Of a stretch of DNA of 64,000 nucleotides, positions 8,484 to 17,054 are shown in pieces. The notes beneath the pieces are model-generated. The model did not search any database and was not told the origin of the DNA. It saw only the letters and a program-made list of their open reading frames with translations. Numbering within the stretch: the first letter of the stretch is position 1; every line of letters begins with the position of its first letter. A program made the translations under genes and the position numbers. This DNA is from Azospirillum oryzae (GTDB lineage Bacteria; Pseudomonadota; Alphaproteobacteria; Azospirillales; Azospirillaceae): the NCBI RefSeq assembly GCF_900177515.1, contig NZ_FXAK01000009.1, forward strand, positions 372,001-436,000, written 5' to 3'.

Positions 8484-9254
8484 ATGCTTCCGTGCAAATT
8501 TCCGGCTTCTCTGTTCGGTCTGGCTTTGTCGCTGGCCGTTCCCTGGTCGCCGGCCGCCGCCGCTCCGGTGAAGTCCGTGGTCATCGTGCATGGCGCCTTC
8601 GCCGACGGCTCGGGCTGGCGCAAGGTTTCCGACATCCTGACCGCCAAGGGCTATGCCGTGTCGATCGTCCAGCAGCCGCTGACCTCGCTCGGCGACGATG
8701 TCGCGGCGACCCGCCGTGTCCTTTCCCTTCAGACGGGTCCGACCGTCCTGGTCGGCCACAGCTATGGCGGGATGGTGATCAGCGAGGCTGGGAACGACAG
8801 CCATGTCGCGGCCCTGGTCTATGTCGCCGCCTTCGAGCCCGACAAGGGCGAGAGCCTCGCCAAACTGGCCGAGAGCAGGCCAGTAACCGGTGCCGAGCCG
8901 GGTGCCGTCAAGGCCACCGCAGACGGCTACCTCTATCTCGACCCGCCGGCCTTCGCCGGTGCCTTTGCCGCCGACCTTCCGCCGGCCGACGCGGCCTTCC
9001 TCGCCCACTCCCAGGTGTTCGCGGCCAAAGCCGCCTTCACGACGCCGGTCGGGGAGCCGGCATGGAAATCGAAACCAAGCTGGGCGCTGGTGGCGACCGC
9101 CGACCGCTCGATCAACCCCGACTTGGAACTGGAGATGGCCCGTCGGGCCGGCAGCCATGTCCGGTCGGTCGAGGCCAGCCATGCCGTCTATGCCGCCAAG
9201 CCCGAGGCCGTCGCCGCCCTGATCGTCGAGGCGGCCGAGGCCGTCTCGCAATGA
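8484..9254 (+). CDS. Exported alpha/beta hydrolase
   Basis: The product has 256 residues with a Sec-type signal peptide at about 1-27 (cleavage near SPAAAA). It has an alpha/beta hydrolase fold with oxyanion loop IVHGAF, nucleophile Ser93 in GHSYGG, an acidic residue likely in ATADRS, and His233 in EASHAV. It resembles the small EstC/salicylate-esterase-type hydrolases. The substrate is unknown. The operator in front matches that of the OhrR-type regulator, so it is probably derepressed by oxidants or organic peroxides. DipZ follows 62 bases downstream on the same strand. A C-terminal relic of a related hydrolase lies at 13.8-14.0 kb. Confidence 0.85.
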   Translation: MLPCKFPASLFGLALSLAVPWSPAAAAPVKSVVIVHGAFADGSGWRKVSDILTAKGYAVSIVQQPLTSLGDDVAATRRVLSLQTGPTVLVGHSYGGMVISEAGNDSHVAALVYVAAFEPDKGESLAKLAESRPVTGAEPGAVKATADGYLYLDPPAFAGAFAADLPPADAAFLAHSQVFAAKAAFTTPVGEPAWKSKPSWALVATADRSINPDLELEMARRAGSHVRSVEASHAVYAAKPEAVAALIVEAAEAVSQ

Positions 9255-9316
9255 TCTCCCACTGATATGCCGGGCCGGGCGTTAGCCCATGTCCGGCCTG
9301 TCGAAAGGGTTCAGCC

Positions 9317-11086
9317 ATGATCCTCTTTCTCGTCTCCTTCCTGGCGGGCGCCCTGACCATCGCCAGCCCCTGCATCCTGCCGGTCGTGCCCTTCGTCTTC
9401 TCCCGGGCGGGGCAGCCGCTGTTCCGCAGCATCCTGCCGATGCTGTTCGGCATGGTGGCCAGCTTCGCCGGGGTCGCCACGCTGTCCGCCGTGGGCGGAG
9501 GCTGGGCGGTGGAAACCAATGGCGCCGGGCGGGCCGCCGCCCTCGCGCTGATGGCCCTGTTCGGATGGACGCTCCTGTCGCCCCGCGCCGCGGCGGTGCT
9601 CAGCCGCCCGCTGGTCGCCGCCGGCAACAGGCTGTCCGGTCGCCGGGCCAGTGTCGCCGGATCGCTTCTTCTGGGTGTTGCCACCGGCCTGCTCTGGACA
9701 CCGTGTGCCGGGCCGATCCTCGGGCTGGTCCTGACCGGTGCGGCGCTTCACGGCGCCAGCCTGCAAACCACCCTGCTGCTGGCCGCCTATGCGGCGGGTG
9801 CCGCGACATCCCTGACGCTCGCCCTTCTGGCCGGCGGCCGGCTGCTGGCGGCGATGAAGCGGTCGCTCGGCATCGGGCAGCGTCTCCGCCAGGGACTCGG
9901 CATCGCCGTCCTCGCCGGCGTCGGCGTCATCGCCTTGGGGCTCGACACCGGATTGCTGGCCCGTCTGTCCTATGCCGGGACGTCTGGCGTCGAACAGTCG
10001 CTGATCGACCGGTTCGCTCCTGCCGCTCCCTCTGCCGCTCCCGGAGCGGCGGCCGCGTCGCACGCATCCGGGACGGGTCTGGTGCTTGCCGATGCCCGGC
10101 GGGTCTACCGCAGCAGCCTGTCGGTCGAGGGCGTTCTGCCCTCCCTGGACGGTGCGACGGACTGGCTGAACTCGAAGCCGCTCACCAAGGAGGAGTTGCG
10201 TGGAAAGGTCGTGCTGATTGATTTCTGGACCTACTCCTGCATCAACTGCATCCGCACGCTGCCGTACCTGCGGGCATGGGCGGAGAAGTACCGGGACCAG
10301 GGGCTGGTGGTGGTCGGTGTCCATGCCCCGGAGTTCGCCTTCGAAAAGCGGATCGCGAACGTGCAGAAGGCGCTGCGGGATTTCGCCATCACCTACCCGG
10401 TGGCGATCGACAACGACTTCCACATCTGGCGGGCATTCGGCAACAGCTATTGGCCGGCCTTCTATATCGCCGACGCCACGGGCCACATCCGTCATCACCA
10501 GTTCGGCGAGGGCGGGTATGAGCAGACCGAACGGGTCATCCAGGATTTGCTGGCGGAGGCCGCCGGGGGTCGGGCCGGTGACAGTGGGTTGGTCAGTCCG
10601 GCAGGGCAGGGGGCACAGGCACCTGCCGATCTCGACGACATTCGCTCCGGCGAGACCTATGTCGGCTATCGGCAGGCTGCGAACTTCGCGTCGCCGGAGC
10701 GGGACGGCATCGACCGGCCGCAGGACTATTCGGTCGGCGCGCTGCGGCTCAACCGCTGGGGGCTTTCGGGCAACTGGACGGTCGGGCCCGAGCAGGCCCG
10801 GCTGAACCGGGCGGGCGGGGCGATCGTCTACCGCTTCCGGGCGCGCGACCTGCACCTCATCCTCGGTCCCGCCCAGGACGGCCGGCCGGTTCGCTTTCAG
10901 GTCACGATCGACGGCATGGCGCCCGGGCCGGATCACGGAACGGACATCGACGCCGAGGGCAACGGCACGGTCTCGGAAACCAAGCTCTACCAGCTGGTGC
11001 GGCAGGCGGGTGAGGTGCGGGAACGGACGTTCGAGGTGCGCTTTCTCGATCCCGGCGTCGATGCCTACGCCTTCACCTTCGGCTGA
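9317..11086 (+). CDS. DipZ-type membrane thiol-disulfide protein (CcdA-like + thioredoxin)
   Basis: The product has 589 residues. Residues 1-230 form a CcdA-like membrane domain of about six helices with the paired Cys motifs SPCILP (Cys19) and TPCAGPI. Residues about 270-410 are a thioredoxin-fold domain with CINC at 308-311. The C-terminal part (about 430-589) is the beta-rich domain found in DipZ proteins. The membrane domain is expected to carry electrons from cytoplasmic thioredoxin to the periplasmic CINC site, which then reduces target disulfides. It lies in an operon-like tandem with the exported hydrolase and is convergent with ohrR, so it probably belongs to the same oxidant response. 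Confidence 0.9.
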   Translation: MILFLVSFLAGALTIASPCILPVVPFVFSRAGQPLFRSILPMLFGMVASFAGVATLSAVGGGWAVETNGAGRAAALALMALFGWTLLSPRAAAVLSRPLVAAGNRLSGRRASVAGSLLLGVATGLLWTPCAGPILGLVLTGAALHGASLQTTLLLAAYAAGAATSLTLALLAGGRLLAAMKRSLGIGQRLRQGLGIAVLAGVGVIALGLDTGLLARLSYAGTSGVEQSLIDRFAPAAPSAAPGAAAASHASGTGLVLADARRVYRSSLSVEGVLPSLDGATDWLNSKPLTKEELRGKVVLIDFWTYSCINCIRTLPYLRAWAEKYRDQGLVVVGVHAPEFAFEKRIANVQKALRDFAITYPVAIDNDFHIWRAFGNSYWPAFYIADATGHIRHHQFGEGGYEQTERVIQDLLAEAAGGRAGDSGLVSPAGQGAQAPADLDDIRSGETYVGYRQAANFASPERDGIDRPQDYSVGALRLNRWGLSGNWTVGPEQARLNRAGGAIVYRFRARDLHLILGPAQDGRPVRFQVTIDGMAPGPDHGTDIDAEGNGTVSETKLYQLVRQAGEVRERTFEVRFLDPGVDAYAFTFG

Positions 11087-11128
11087 GGAAAAGCCCGCAT
11101 GGCCCCGGACCTCCGCATCCGATCACTT

Positions 11129-11635
11129 TCACTTGCCGGCCTCCCGGAGGTTGTCGCGCAGCCGGGCGACCGCTCTCTGGAGGGCGCGGAACTCGTCGGG
11201 CGGAAGTCCGGAAGCCTTCACAGTCAATTCACCGAAGCCCAGGCCCTTCTCGCGAAGCTGGCGCCCCGCTTCGGTCAGAGAGACGCGGACGCTGCGTTCA
11301 TCCTCGTCGTCGCGCATCCGCGTGACATAGCCCATGGCCTCCAGCCGCTGCAGCATCGGCGTCATGGTGCTGGGCTCCAGGAACAGCTTCTCGCTGAGGC
11401 TCTTGACGGTCTGCCGATCCTCCTCCCACAGCGCGATGATGGTGATGTACTGGGGATAGGTGACGCCAAGCTGCTCCAGCACCGGCTTGTAGACCCGCGA
11501 ATAGGCGAGGTTGGCCGAATAGATCGTGAAGCACATGAAATCCGCCAGCCTGGCGGTCTGCGACCTCCCGGCCTGCTCGGCGGCCGGCGTGTCGGAGGCG
11601 GGGGCGGCGGGAGTGCTGGCGGTCTTGCGGCTCAT
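11129..11635 (-). CDS. ohrR: MarR family regulator, OhrR type
   Basis: The product has 168 residues with a disordered Ala/Thr/Ser-rich leader to about 28 and a MarR winged helix beyond. The LADFMCFTIYSANLAY segment carries the single reactive Cys35 typical of OhrR, and the VYKPVLEQLGVTYPQY segment is also characteristic. OhrR represses organic-hydroperoxide resistance genes until its cysteine is oxidised. An Ohr gene does lie in this neighbourhood (13293), but two intact genes and two decayed ones separate them. The gene is divergent from a small exported peptide, and the shared promoter holds one copy of a motif also seen before the hydrolase at 8484. Confidence 0.85.
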   Translation of the reverse strand: MSRKTASTPAAPASDTPAAEQAGRSQTARLADFMCFTIYSANLAYSRVYKPVLEQLGVTYPQYITIIALWEEDRQTVKSLSEKLFLEPSTMTPMLQRLEAMGYVTRMRDDEDERSVRVSLTEAGRQLREKGLGFGELTVKASGLPPDEFRALQRAVARLRDNLREAGK

Positions 11636-11712
11636 GTCGTCACCGGGAAATCGATTGTCCTGATTGCCATCGCCGCACCCGCCGGACTTGGCGGCCGGTG
11701 CGGGTTGGCAAC

Positions 11713-11735
11713 GTAATTACGATCATAATGATTAT
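11713..11735 (-). promoter_or_regulatory. Operator-like site, copy 2, in the ohrR divergent promoter
   Basis: Read on the minus strand it starts ATAATCATTATGA and ends TAATTAC, matching the 8445-8467 site at 19 of 23 positions. It also forms an imperfect palindrome, TAATTACGAT-C-ATAATGATTA, with 7 of 10 arm positions paired. It lies between ohrR (start 11635) and the peptide gene (start 11763), so one bound dimer could control both. Confidence 0.7.
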
Positions 11736-11762
11736 CACACATTCACCTTAGGAGACAGCACG

Positions 11763-11954
11763 ATGCGTGTGCTTCTTGCGATGGCGGCGGCCATCGGCCT
11801 CGCCGCCGCCCCTTGCGCCTGGGACGATGATCCCCGCGAGGCGCCGTCCATCCTGGCGCTGCTCTCGCGGCCGCAGCCCCTTCCTTCTTCCGCCGCACCC
11901 TCTTCGTCCCGACCTGCCGAAGCATCGGCAGCGGTGACCACTCCCCATCAGTGA
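11763..11954 (+). CDS. Small exported peptide, unknown function
   Basis: This 63-residue product has AGGAGA upstream of the ATG. Residues 1-18 form a hydrophobic leader (MRVLLAMAAAIGLAAAP) with a Cys at 18, so cleavage near 16-20 or lipid attachment is possible, though the lipobox is poor. The mature part is Pro/Ser/Ala rich and looks unstructured. The GST gene starts 10 bases after its stop, so the two are co-transcribed from the operator-bearing promoter. I do not recognise the family; it may be mainly a leader for the GST gene. Confidence 0.55.
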   Translation: MRVLLAMAAAIGLAAAPCAWDDDPREAPSILALLSRPQPLPSSAAPSSSRPAEASAAVTTPHQ

Positions 11955-11964
11955 GGACCAAGAC

Positions 11965-12600
11965 ATGAAGCTGTTCGAAGACCGGATCTCGTCGGCCGTC
12001 GCCCGTGTGCGGATCGCGCTGGCCCTGAAGGGGGTGGAGGTCGAAAGTGTTCCGATTGCCATCCTCGGCGCCGAGGCGCGCAGCCGGAGTGCCGAGTATC
12101 TGGCGGTCAATCCGCAGGGCCTCGTGCCGGCGCTACTGACCGAAGATGGCGTTTTGATCACCCAGTCGCTGGCGATCGTCGAGTATCTCGACGAGCGGTT
12201 TCCCGAACCGGCGCTTCTGCCGGCCGACCCGGGCCAACGCGCCCTGGCGCGGTCGGTAGCCCTTGCCATCGCATCGGATATCCATCCGCTTCTGCCGCCC
12301 CGGGTGGCGAAGCGCCTGGGCGCCATTCCCGGTGCTGAGTCCACGACGGTCGCGGACTGGAGTCGCCACTGGATTCAGGAAGGATTGACTGCGATCGAAG
12401 CACTGCTGTCCCGGCAGCCGAAGGGACACTTCGCTGTCGGGAACACTCCATCGGTCGCGGATATCGTTCTCTTCCCGCAGGCCATCAACGCGGAGCGGGC
12501 AGGGTTGGCACTGGAGCAGTGGCCGCGTATCGCTGCAGTCATCTCGACACTGCGCATCATTCCCGCATTTGCAGCCAACGCGCCTTTGCCTCGTGCCTGA
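11965..12600 (+). CDS. Glutathione S-transferase, maleylacetoacetate-isomerase-like
   Basis: The product has 211 residues with an N-terminal thioredoxin-fold domain (1-80) and a C-terminal helical domain. The segment RISSAVARVRIALALKG matches the zeta-class active-site pattern (SSxxxRVRIAL), and VNPQGLVPAL and TQSLAIVEYLDE form the glutathione site. It may isomerise maleylacetoacetate-type compounds or simply conjugate electrophiles. Its place behind the ohrR-controlled promoter favours detoxification. Downstream lies only gene debris up to ohr. Confidence 0.85.
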   Translation: MKLFEDRISSAVARVRIALALKGVEVESVPIAILGAEARSRSAEYLAVNPQGLVPALLTEDGVLITQSLAIVEYLDERFPEPALLPADPGQRALARSVALAIASDIHPLLPPRVAKRLGAIPGAESTTVADWSRHWIQEGLTAIEALLSRQPKGHFAVGNTPSVADIVLFPQAINAERAGLALEQWPRIAAVISTLRIIPAFAANAPLPRA

Positions 12601-12654
12601 CGGTGCCGGACAGGATCCTGCCTGACGGGCCAAATTCTTAACGCATAAGACAGA

Positions 12655-12760
12655 TCAATGGTTCACCACCTTCGGCGGCAGGGCGTAGACCAGCAGGGCG
12701 CCAATCACCAGACAGCCGGGGAAGAGCCACAGGGCGGCATGGGGTCGGTTTCCGCTGTGA
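12655..12760 (-). pseudogene. MFS transporter, C-terminal remnant
   Basis: Reading the minus strand to a TGA at 12655-12657 gives about 35 residues (HAALWLFPGCLVIGALLVYA, then a PPKVVNH tail). This looks like the last membrane helix and tail of a major-facilitator transporter. No upstream part of such a gene remains in frame beyond about 12760. The relic sits next to other decayed genes. Confidence 0.5.
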
Positions 12761-12895
12761 AACCCGTGCTGTGGCGCGTCGGGAAGCCATCGTCAGACAG
12801 AACCTAACGCCCCATCACTCCACCTAACATGCGCTCCGCCGCCATTTGTCTAGGCTCGCGGTAACCAGTCCGGACCAAGGTCGAGGAGCCGAAAT

Positions 12896-13256
12896 ATGAG
12901 CGGAAACCATCTGACATCGCGCCGGCAATTCGTGGGAGACGTCGCCTTGGCCGGGTTATCGAGTTTCATGCCACTGGCGGCTCATTCGCAAGCCGAGGGT
13001 GACGCCATCCGGACGTTCAGGGTGCGATGCCGGATGCAGAGTCCATAATCTCAATGTACGCGGAATCATCTATGTCCCCATCGCGGTCAGTATCTTCCTA
13101 GGATGAACTCTCCGTACCGCGAATATCTGAGCTGATGTCTTCTATAGAGACCTACATTATTTCAGTGAACCCGAAAATGTTTGCCATTCCACCGCTTGGG
13201 AACAGCCGCAGCTGTTCGCCGAAGAGGTGCGCGCTGCTTTTCGCCCGCTTCGCTGA
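12896..13256 (+). pseudogene. Tat-exported epoxide-hydrolase-type enzyme, internally deleted
   Basis: The ATG at 12896 follows a GAGGAG site and opens a 50-codon frame with a twin-arginine-like leader (SRRQFVGDVALAGLSSF) and the start of an epoxide-hydrolase N-terminal domain (AIRTFRVR). A frameshift then moves the natural continuation MPDAE into another frame. At 13173-13256 another frame reads STAWEQPQLFAEEVRAAFRP plus two residues and a stop, which is the usual C-terminus of the same family. About 300 central residues, including the catalytic ones, are gone. The relic ends just before the ohr ribosome binding site. Confidence 0.6.
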
Positions 13257-13292
13257 TCACTGTCCCCCGGACCACACTGAAGGAGAAAAGCG

Positions 13293-13706
13293 ATGTCCGA
13301 TGCCAAGACCCTCTACACAGCCAATGTTCATGTCACCGGAGGGCGTGACGGTGTTGCCAGAAGTTCCGATGGTCGCCTCGATCTCAAGCTCTCGACACCC
13401 GGTGGTCCCGGTCAAGGCACCAACCCGGAGCAGCTGTTCGCGGCGGGCTGGTCGGCCTGCTTTCAAGGTGCGATGGCAATTGCGGCGAAGTCGAAGGGGA
13501 TCACCCTTCCAGTCGATCTTGCCATCGACACCGAAGTGGAGCTACGGCATGGAGGTGACGGCTTCTCGTTGGCGGCCCGCCTGAAGGTCAGCCTGCCCGG
13601 CATTGCCCCTGATATCGCCCGCCAGGTCATTGAAACTGCGCACCGCACCTGCCCGTATTCAAAGGCGATCAAGGGCAATATCGATGCGGTCGTGATGCTG
13701 GTCTGA
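13293..13706 (+). CDS. ohr: Organic hydroperoxide resistance protein Ohr
   Basis: The product has 137 residues, the usual length. It has the OsmC/Ohr fold with both redox cysteines: Cys56 in GWSACFQGA and Cys120 in HRTCPYSKA. Arg18 and Glu46, which activate the peroxidatic cysteine in this family, are also in place (GGRDG and NPEQLF). Ohr reduces fatty-acid and other organic hydroperoxides using lipoylated proteins as the reductant. A GGAGA site precedes the ATG. No copy of the 23-base operator was found directly in front of it, so its control by the nearby OhrR is not proven; the deletion upstream may have removed the original promoter. Confidence 0.95.
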   Translation: MSDAKTLYTANVHVTGGRDGVARSSDGRLDLKLSTPGGPGQGTNPEQLFAAGWSACFQGAMAIAAKSKGITLPVDLAIDTEVELRHGGDGFSLAARLKVSLPGIAPDIARQVIETAHRTCPYSKAIKGNIDAVVMLV

Positions 13707-13729
13707 GCGACGGGCGAAGGGAGAGCAGC

Positions 13730-14000
13730 ATGAAAAGGTTCACCCCTTGTGGAATCGCGCTTGTTGCCGGGCTGCTCGCGTCAGCTCTCGGATGAGTCAA
13801 CGAAGCCCGCGTGGAAGACGGTGCCTTCGTGGTTTGTCTACGGGGACAAGGACAGGAATATCCCGCCCGCCGCTTTGGCCTTCATGGCAGATCGGGCGAA
13901 ATCCCGACAGACGATGGTGATCAAAGGGGCGTCACATGTGGTGATGGTGTCTCACGCTCCTGCGGTTGTCAGGCTGATCGAGCGGGCAGCCACCCACTAG
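13730..14000 (+). pseudogene. Exported alpha/beta hydrolase, internally deleted
   Basis: The frame from 13730 encodes a signal peptide (MKRFTPCGIALVAGLLASAL) and stops at 13793. In another frame, to the stop at 13998-14000, the DNA encodes the C-terminal 65 or so residues of an alpha/beta hydrolase, with PSWFVYGDKDRNIPP (acid strand) and KGASHVVMVSHAPAV (catalytic His). The oxyanion loop and nucleophile are missing. The remnant is like the C-terminus of the intact hydrolase at 8484. Together with the relic on the other side of ohr it shows two separate internal deletions of hydrolase genes. Confidence 0.65.
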
Positions 14001-14114
14001 GCTCAAGCATCGACATCCCCATTCCCCACGTCCCTGGCAACACCTGCCGCGGGCGATGGCTCAACTCGCCCCAACGGGGGCATTCGATACCTCTTAAGAT
14101 GAAAGGAAAATGTA

Positions 14115-15215
14115 ATGCAGCGCTCAATCCAGGAGTCTTGTCGCAACGATCACGATGCGCAAACCGGCGGTACAACCCAGCTCGACCCTGGGCGCCGCCG
14201 CTTCCTCGGCACGGCAACCTTCGCGGCTGCGGCGGCCAGCCTCGGACTGGGACTGGGGCGGGCGCAGGCGGCGGAAACGCCCGCGGCCCGACCGGCGGCG
14301 GGCTCCCGTCCGTCCGGCAATTTCAAATCCTTGAAACAGATCGATGCCGGACCGCTCAATGTAGGCTACGCTGAGGATGGTCCCGCCGATGGGCCGGCGG
14401 TGCTTCTCCTGCACGGCTGGCCCTATGACATCCACAGCTATGTCGAGGTGGCTCCCGTCCTGGCGGCGGCCGGCTACCGCGTCATCGTCCCCTACCTGCG
14501 CGGTTACGGCACGACACGCTTCCTGTCGGCCGCGACGCCGCGCAACGGCCAGCAGGCGGCCATCGCCGCCGACATCATTTCCCTGATGGATGCGCTGAAG
14601 ATCCAGACCGCCATCCTCGCCGGCTACGACTGGGGCGCCAGGACTGCGAACATCATGGCCGCACTCTGGCCGGAGCGCTGCAGGGCCATGGTTTCGGTGA
14701 GCGGCTATCTGATCGGCAGCCAGGAGTTCAACCGGGCGCCGTTGCCTCCCAAGGCGGAACTGCAATGGTGGTATCAGTATTACTTTGCGACCGATCGGGG
14801 TCGGGCCGGCTATGCGAAGTACACGCATGACTTCGCCCGGCTCATCTGGCAGCTCGCCTCCCCGAACTGGGCCTTCGACGACGCCACCTTCAACCGGTCA
14901 GCGGCCGCATTCGACAATCCCGACCATGTCGACATCAGCATCCACAATTACCGCTGGCGGCTCGGCCTCGCGGAGGGCGAGGTGCAGTACGATGCGCTTG
15001 AACGGGCGCTGGCGGCCTTCCCGACCATCAAGGTTCCGACGATCACCATGGAAGGCGATGCCAACGGTGCGCCGCACCCCGAACCGGACATGTACCGTGC
15101 GAAGTTCACCAACCGCTACGAGCATCGGCTGATCACCGGCGGCATCGGCCACAACCTGCCGCAGGAAGCGCCGAAGGCCTTCGCACAGGCCGTGCTCGAC
15201 GTCGGCAAATTCTGA
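14115..15215 (+). CDS. Tat-exported alpha/beta hydrolase (epoxide/haloalkane-type fold)
   Basis: The product has 366 residues. A twin-arginine signal lies at about 26-52 (GRRRFLGTATF, then an Ala-rich stretch). The fold has oxyanion motif HGWPYDIHS (100-108), nucleophile Asp172 in GYDWGAR and His346 in GIGHNLPQE. An Asp nucleophile is typical of epoxide hydrolases and dehalogenases. The third acidic residue is probably in TMEGDANGAPHP. The protein should act in the periplasm. It is the intact member among several hydrolase relics in this stretch. The substrate is not predictable. Confidence 0.85.
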   Translation: MQRSIQESCRNDHDAQTGGTTQLDPGRRRFLGTATFAAAAASLGLGLGRAQAAETPAARPAAGSRPSGNFKSLKQIDAGPLNVGYAEDGPADGPAVLLLHGWPYDIHSYVEVAPVLAAAGYRVIVPYLRGYGTTRFLSAATPRNGQQAAIAADIISLMDALKIQTAILAGYDWGARTANIMAALWPERCRAMVSVSGYLIGSQEFNRAPLPPKAELQWWYQYYFATDRGRAGYAKYTHDFARLIWQLASPNWAFDDATFNRSAAAFDNPDHVDISIHNYRWRLGLAEGEVQYDALERALAAFPTIKVPTITMEGDANGAPHPEPDMYRAKFTNRYEHRLITGGIGHNLPQEAPKAFAQAVLDVGKF

Positions 15216-15533
15216 CGACTTCACCGTGGATCTTGTGATTGCGGCGCCAGACGACGGTACGCCCAGTCACGGCCGGATGTATCCTGGCCAGTTCGCTGCC
15301 GGAACCGTGTGCCTTCGGCCGATGTCGTAGCCGGTGAGGATAGGCAGCCTGCCGAATGCCCTTTCGTGGCTGATTCAGGTGGGCCGCCTATTCTTCCAAG
15401 AGACACCGTGGAACTCCGACGATTGAAGCTTCCCTCACGAAAAAATTGCGAGTGGCTTCGTGCCCGCGGCTTCCGAAGACCCGACATCAAAAGGCATGAG
15501 CGATGCTGATCAGCATTGTGCACGAACTTGAGA
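15216..15533. other. Intergenic region before the IS3 remnant
   Basis: This 318-base stretch separates the Tat-exported hydrolase from the IS3 relic. An open minus-strand frame of about 110 codons has no recognisable product or ribosome site. The left boundary of IS similarity (about 15534) shows no inverted repeat, so the element's 5' part was lost rather than sitting here. Confidence 0.45.
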
Positions 15534-16082
15534 TCGTGGTTGGCCGATTTCACCTACGTACCGATATGGCAGGGCTTCGTCTACGTGACCTTCGTCATCG
15601 AGGTCTTCGCGCGCCGCATCGTGGGCTGGAGGGTATCCAGCACAGCACACGCTGATTTTGCGCTGGACGCTCTGGAGCAGGCGCTTCACGACCGCCGACC
15701 GGCCGAAGGCGGCGGTCTCATCCACCATTCGGATCGTGGGTCGCAATATGTCGCTATTCGATACACCGAGTGCCTGACCGATGCCGGTGTCGAGCCCTCC
15801 GTAGGGAGCGTCGGCGATTCCTACGATAACGCCTTCCGAGACCATCAACGGTCTCGAGCAAGACCGAGGTGATCCGGCGCCGCGGTCCCTGGCGCACCCT
15901 GGAGGCTGTCGAGTTCGCCACCCTGGAATGGGTCGACTGGTTCAACCACCGGCGCCTACTCGAACCCATCGGCAACATTCCTCCCGCCGAGGCCGAAGCC
16001 CGCTACTATGCTCAAACCGAGGACGTCGCCATGGCGGCGTGTCTCAAGCCATATGGCCTCCGGCAAAACCGGAGCGGTTCAG
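15534..16082 (+). pseudogene. IS3-family transposase (OrfB) remnant
   Basis: The DNA encodes the C-terminal two thirds of an IS3 OrfB integrase: LADFTYVP (first Asp), the HHSDRGSQY block (second Asp), DSYDNA, then KTEVIRRRGPW and WVDWFNHRRLLEPIGNIPP. The N-terminal helix-turn-helix and OrfA are absent. Two small indels flank the ETINGL codons near 15835-15862, so the catalytic Glu region is out of frame and the protein is dead. The C-terminal LKPYGLRQNR marks the usual end of this group. No intact terminal repeat pair was found. Confidence 0.8.
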
Positions 16083-16395
16083 GCAATAGTGCCATGGATC
16101 ATCTCGGTCTCCCTGCATAACGGGCCATAGATCGGAGCATGCGGGAGTCGAACCGAGTTCCTGGCTTCCATATTGTTTTCATACGCCTCTTCGGCGTGGC
16201 CGATCATCAGAGAGCGATAGATCGACGGGAATCCGCGATCCTCTGCATGACCGGTCAAAAAGGGAGCCAAGGGATCATTTCATCCCACGCAATGATGAAG
16301 TGCCGAACCCGCCCATTCTCACCCCGAGGCGGATGCAGCAGTCTGGTGATGCGGAACGGGAATGACCCCGTCCAACAGATCACGGGACTTGGAAA
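16083..16395. other. Intergenic region between IS3 remnant and GST gene
   Basis: Some 310 bases hold no recognisable gene. A 12-base GGGAGTCGAACC word near 16143-16154 resembles a tRNA T-arm on the minus strand, but the flanks do not pair as one. The final 60 bases presumably carry the promoter of the GST gene. Confidence 0.4.
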
Positions 16396-17007
16396 ATGAA
16401 GCTCTATCATCATCCCCTGTCGGGCCACGCGCATCGGGCTCGCCTGTTCGTCTCGCTGCTCAGCCTGCCCCATGAGTTGGTCGAGGTCGACCTTGCGGCC
16501 GGTGCGCACAAGAGCCCCGAATTCCTGAAGCTCAACCCCTTCGGCCAAGTGCCGGTTCTGGATGACGACGGTGTCATCGTCGCCGATTCAAACGCGATCC
16601 TGGTCTATCTCGCCAAGAAGGCAGGGCGGGGCGACTGGCTTCCGGAAGATCCGAGCGGTGCGGCCGCGGTTCAGCGCTGGCTGTCCGTGGCAGCCGGAGA
16701 GGTGGCTTACGGCCCCGCGGCCGCCCGGCTCATCACGGTGTTCGGGGCGAAGTTCAATGCCGACGAGGTCATCGGCCGGGCGCATACCCTCCTGGCCCGT
16801 CTCGAAAGCAGGCTGAGCGGACAGGACTGGCTGGTCGGCGACCATCCGACGATCGCGGACGTCGCGATCTACAGCTATGTCGCCCGGGCCCCGGAAGGCA
16901 ACGTCGACCTCCAGGCCTACCCGTCCGTCAATGCCTTCCTCCGCCGCATCGAAGCTCTGCCGGGCTTCATTCCGTTCGTGCAGACGCCGGTCGGCTTGGC
17001 GGCCTGA
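16396..17007 (+). CDS. Glutathione S-transferase family protein
   Basis: The product has 203 residues with an N-terminal thioredoxin-fold domain (KLYHHPLSGHAHRARLFVSL, then LNPFGQVPVL and ADSNAILVYLA) and a C-terminal helical domain with DHPTIADVAIYSYV. The active-site Ser is probably Ser9. It differs clearly from the zeta-like GST at 11965, so the two are not recent duplicates. The large flavoprotein gene follows after 47 bases with a GGACATC ribosome site, so they are probably co-transcribed. A role in handling electrophilic or quinone-like compounds fits the context. Confidence 0.87.
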   Translation: MKLYHHPLSGHAHRARLFVSLLSLPHELVEVDLAAGAHKSPEFLKLNPFGQVPVLDDDGVIVADSNAILVYLAKKAGRGDWLPEDPSGAAAVQRWLSVAAGEVAYGPAAARLITVFGAKFNADEVIGRAHTLLARLESRLSGQDWLVGDHPTIADVAIYSYVARAPEGNVDLQAYPSVNAFLRRIEALPGFIPFVQTPVGLAA

Positions 17008-17054
17008 CCCCGCACCCGGGCGCGCCCCGCAACCCCCAGCAAGGGACATCGACG

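Noticed and set aside
15221..15553. Minus-strand frame of 110 codons before the IS3 relic
   Set aside because: It runs into IS DNA in antisense, and no family or ribosome site is visible.
16139..16200. tRNA-like T-arm word GGGAGTCGAACC
   Set aside because: The flanking bases do not form a five-pair T stem, and no acceptor, D or anticodon arm can be drawn. The match is short.
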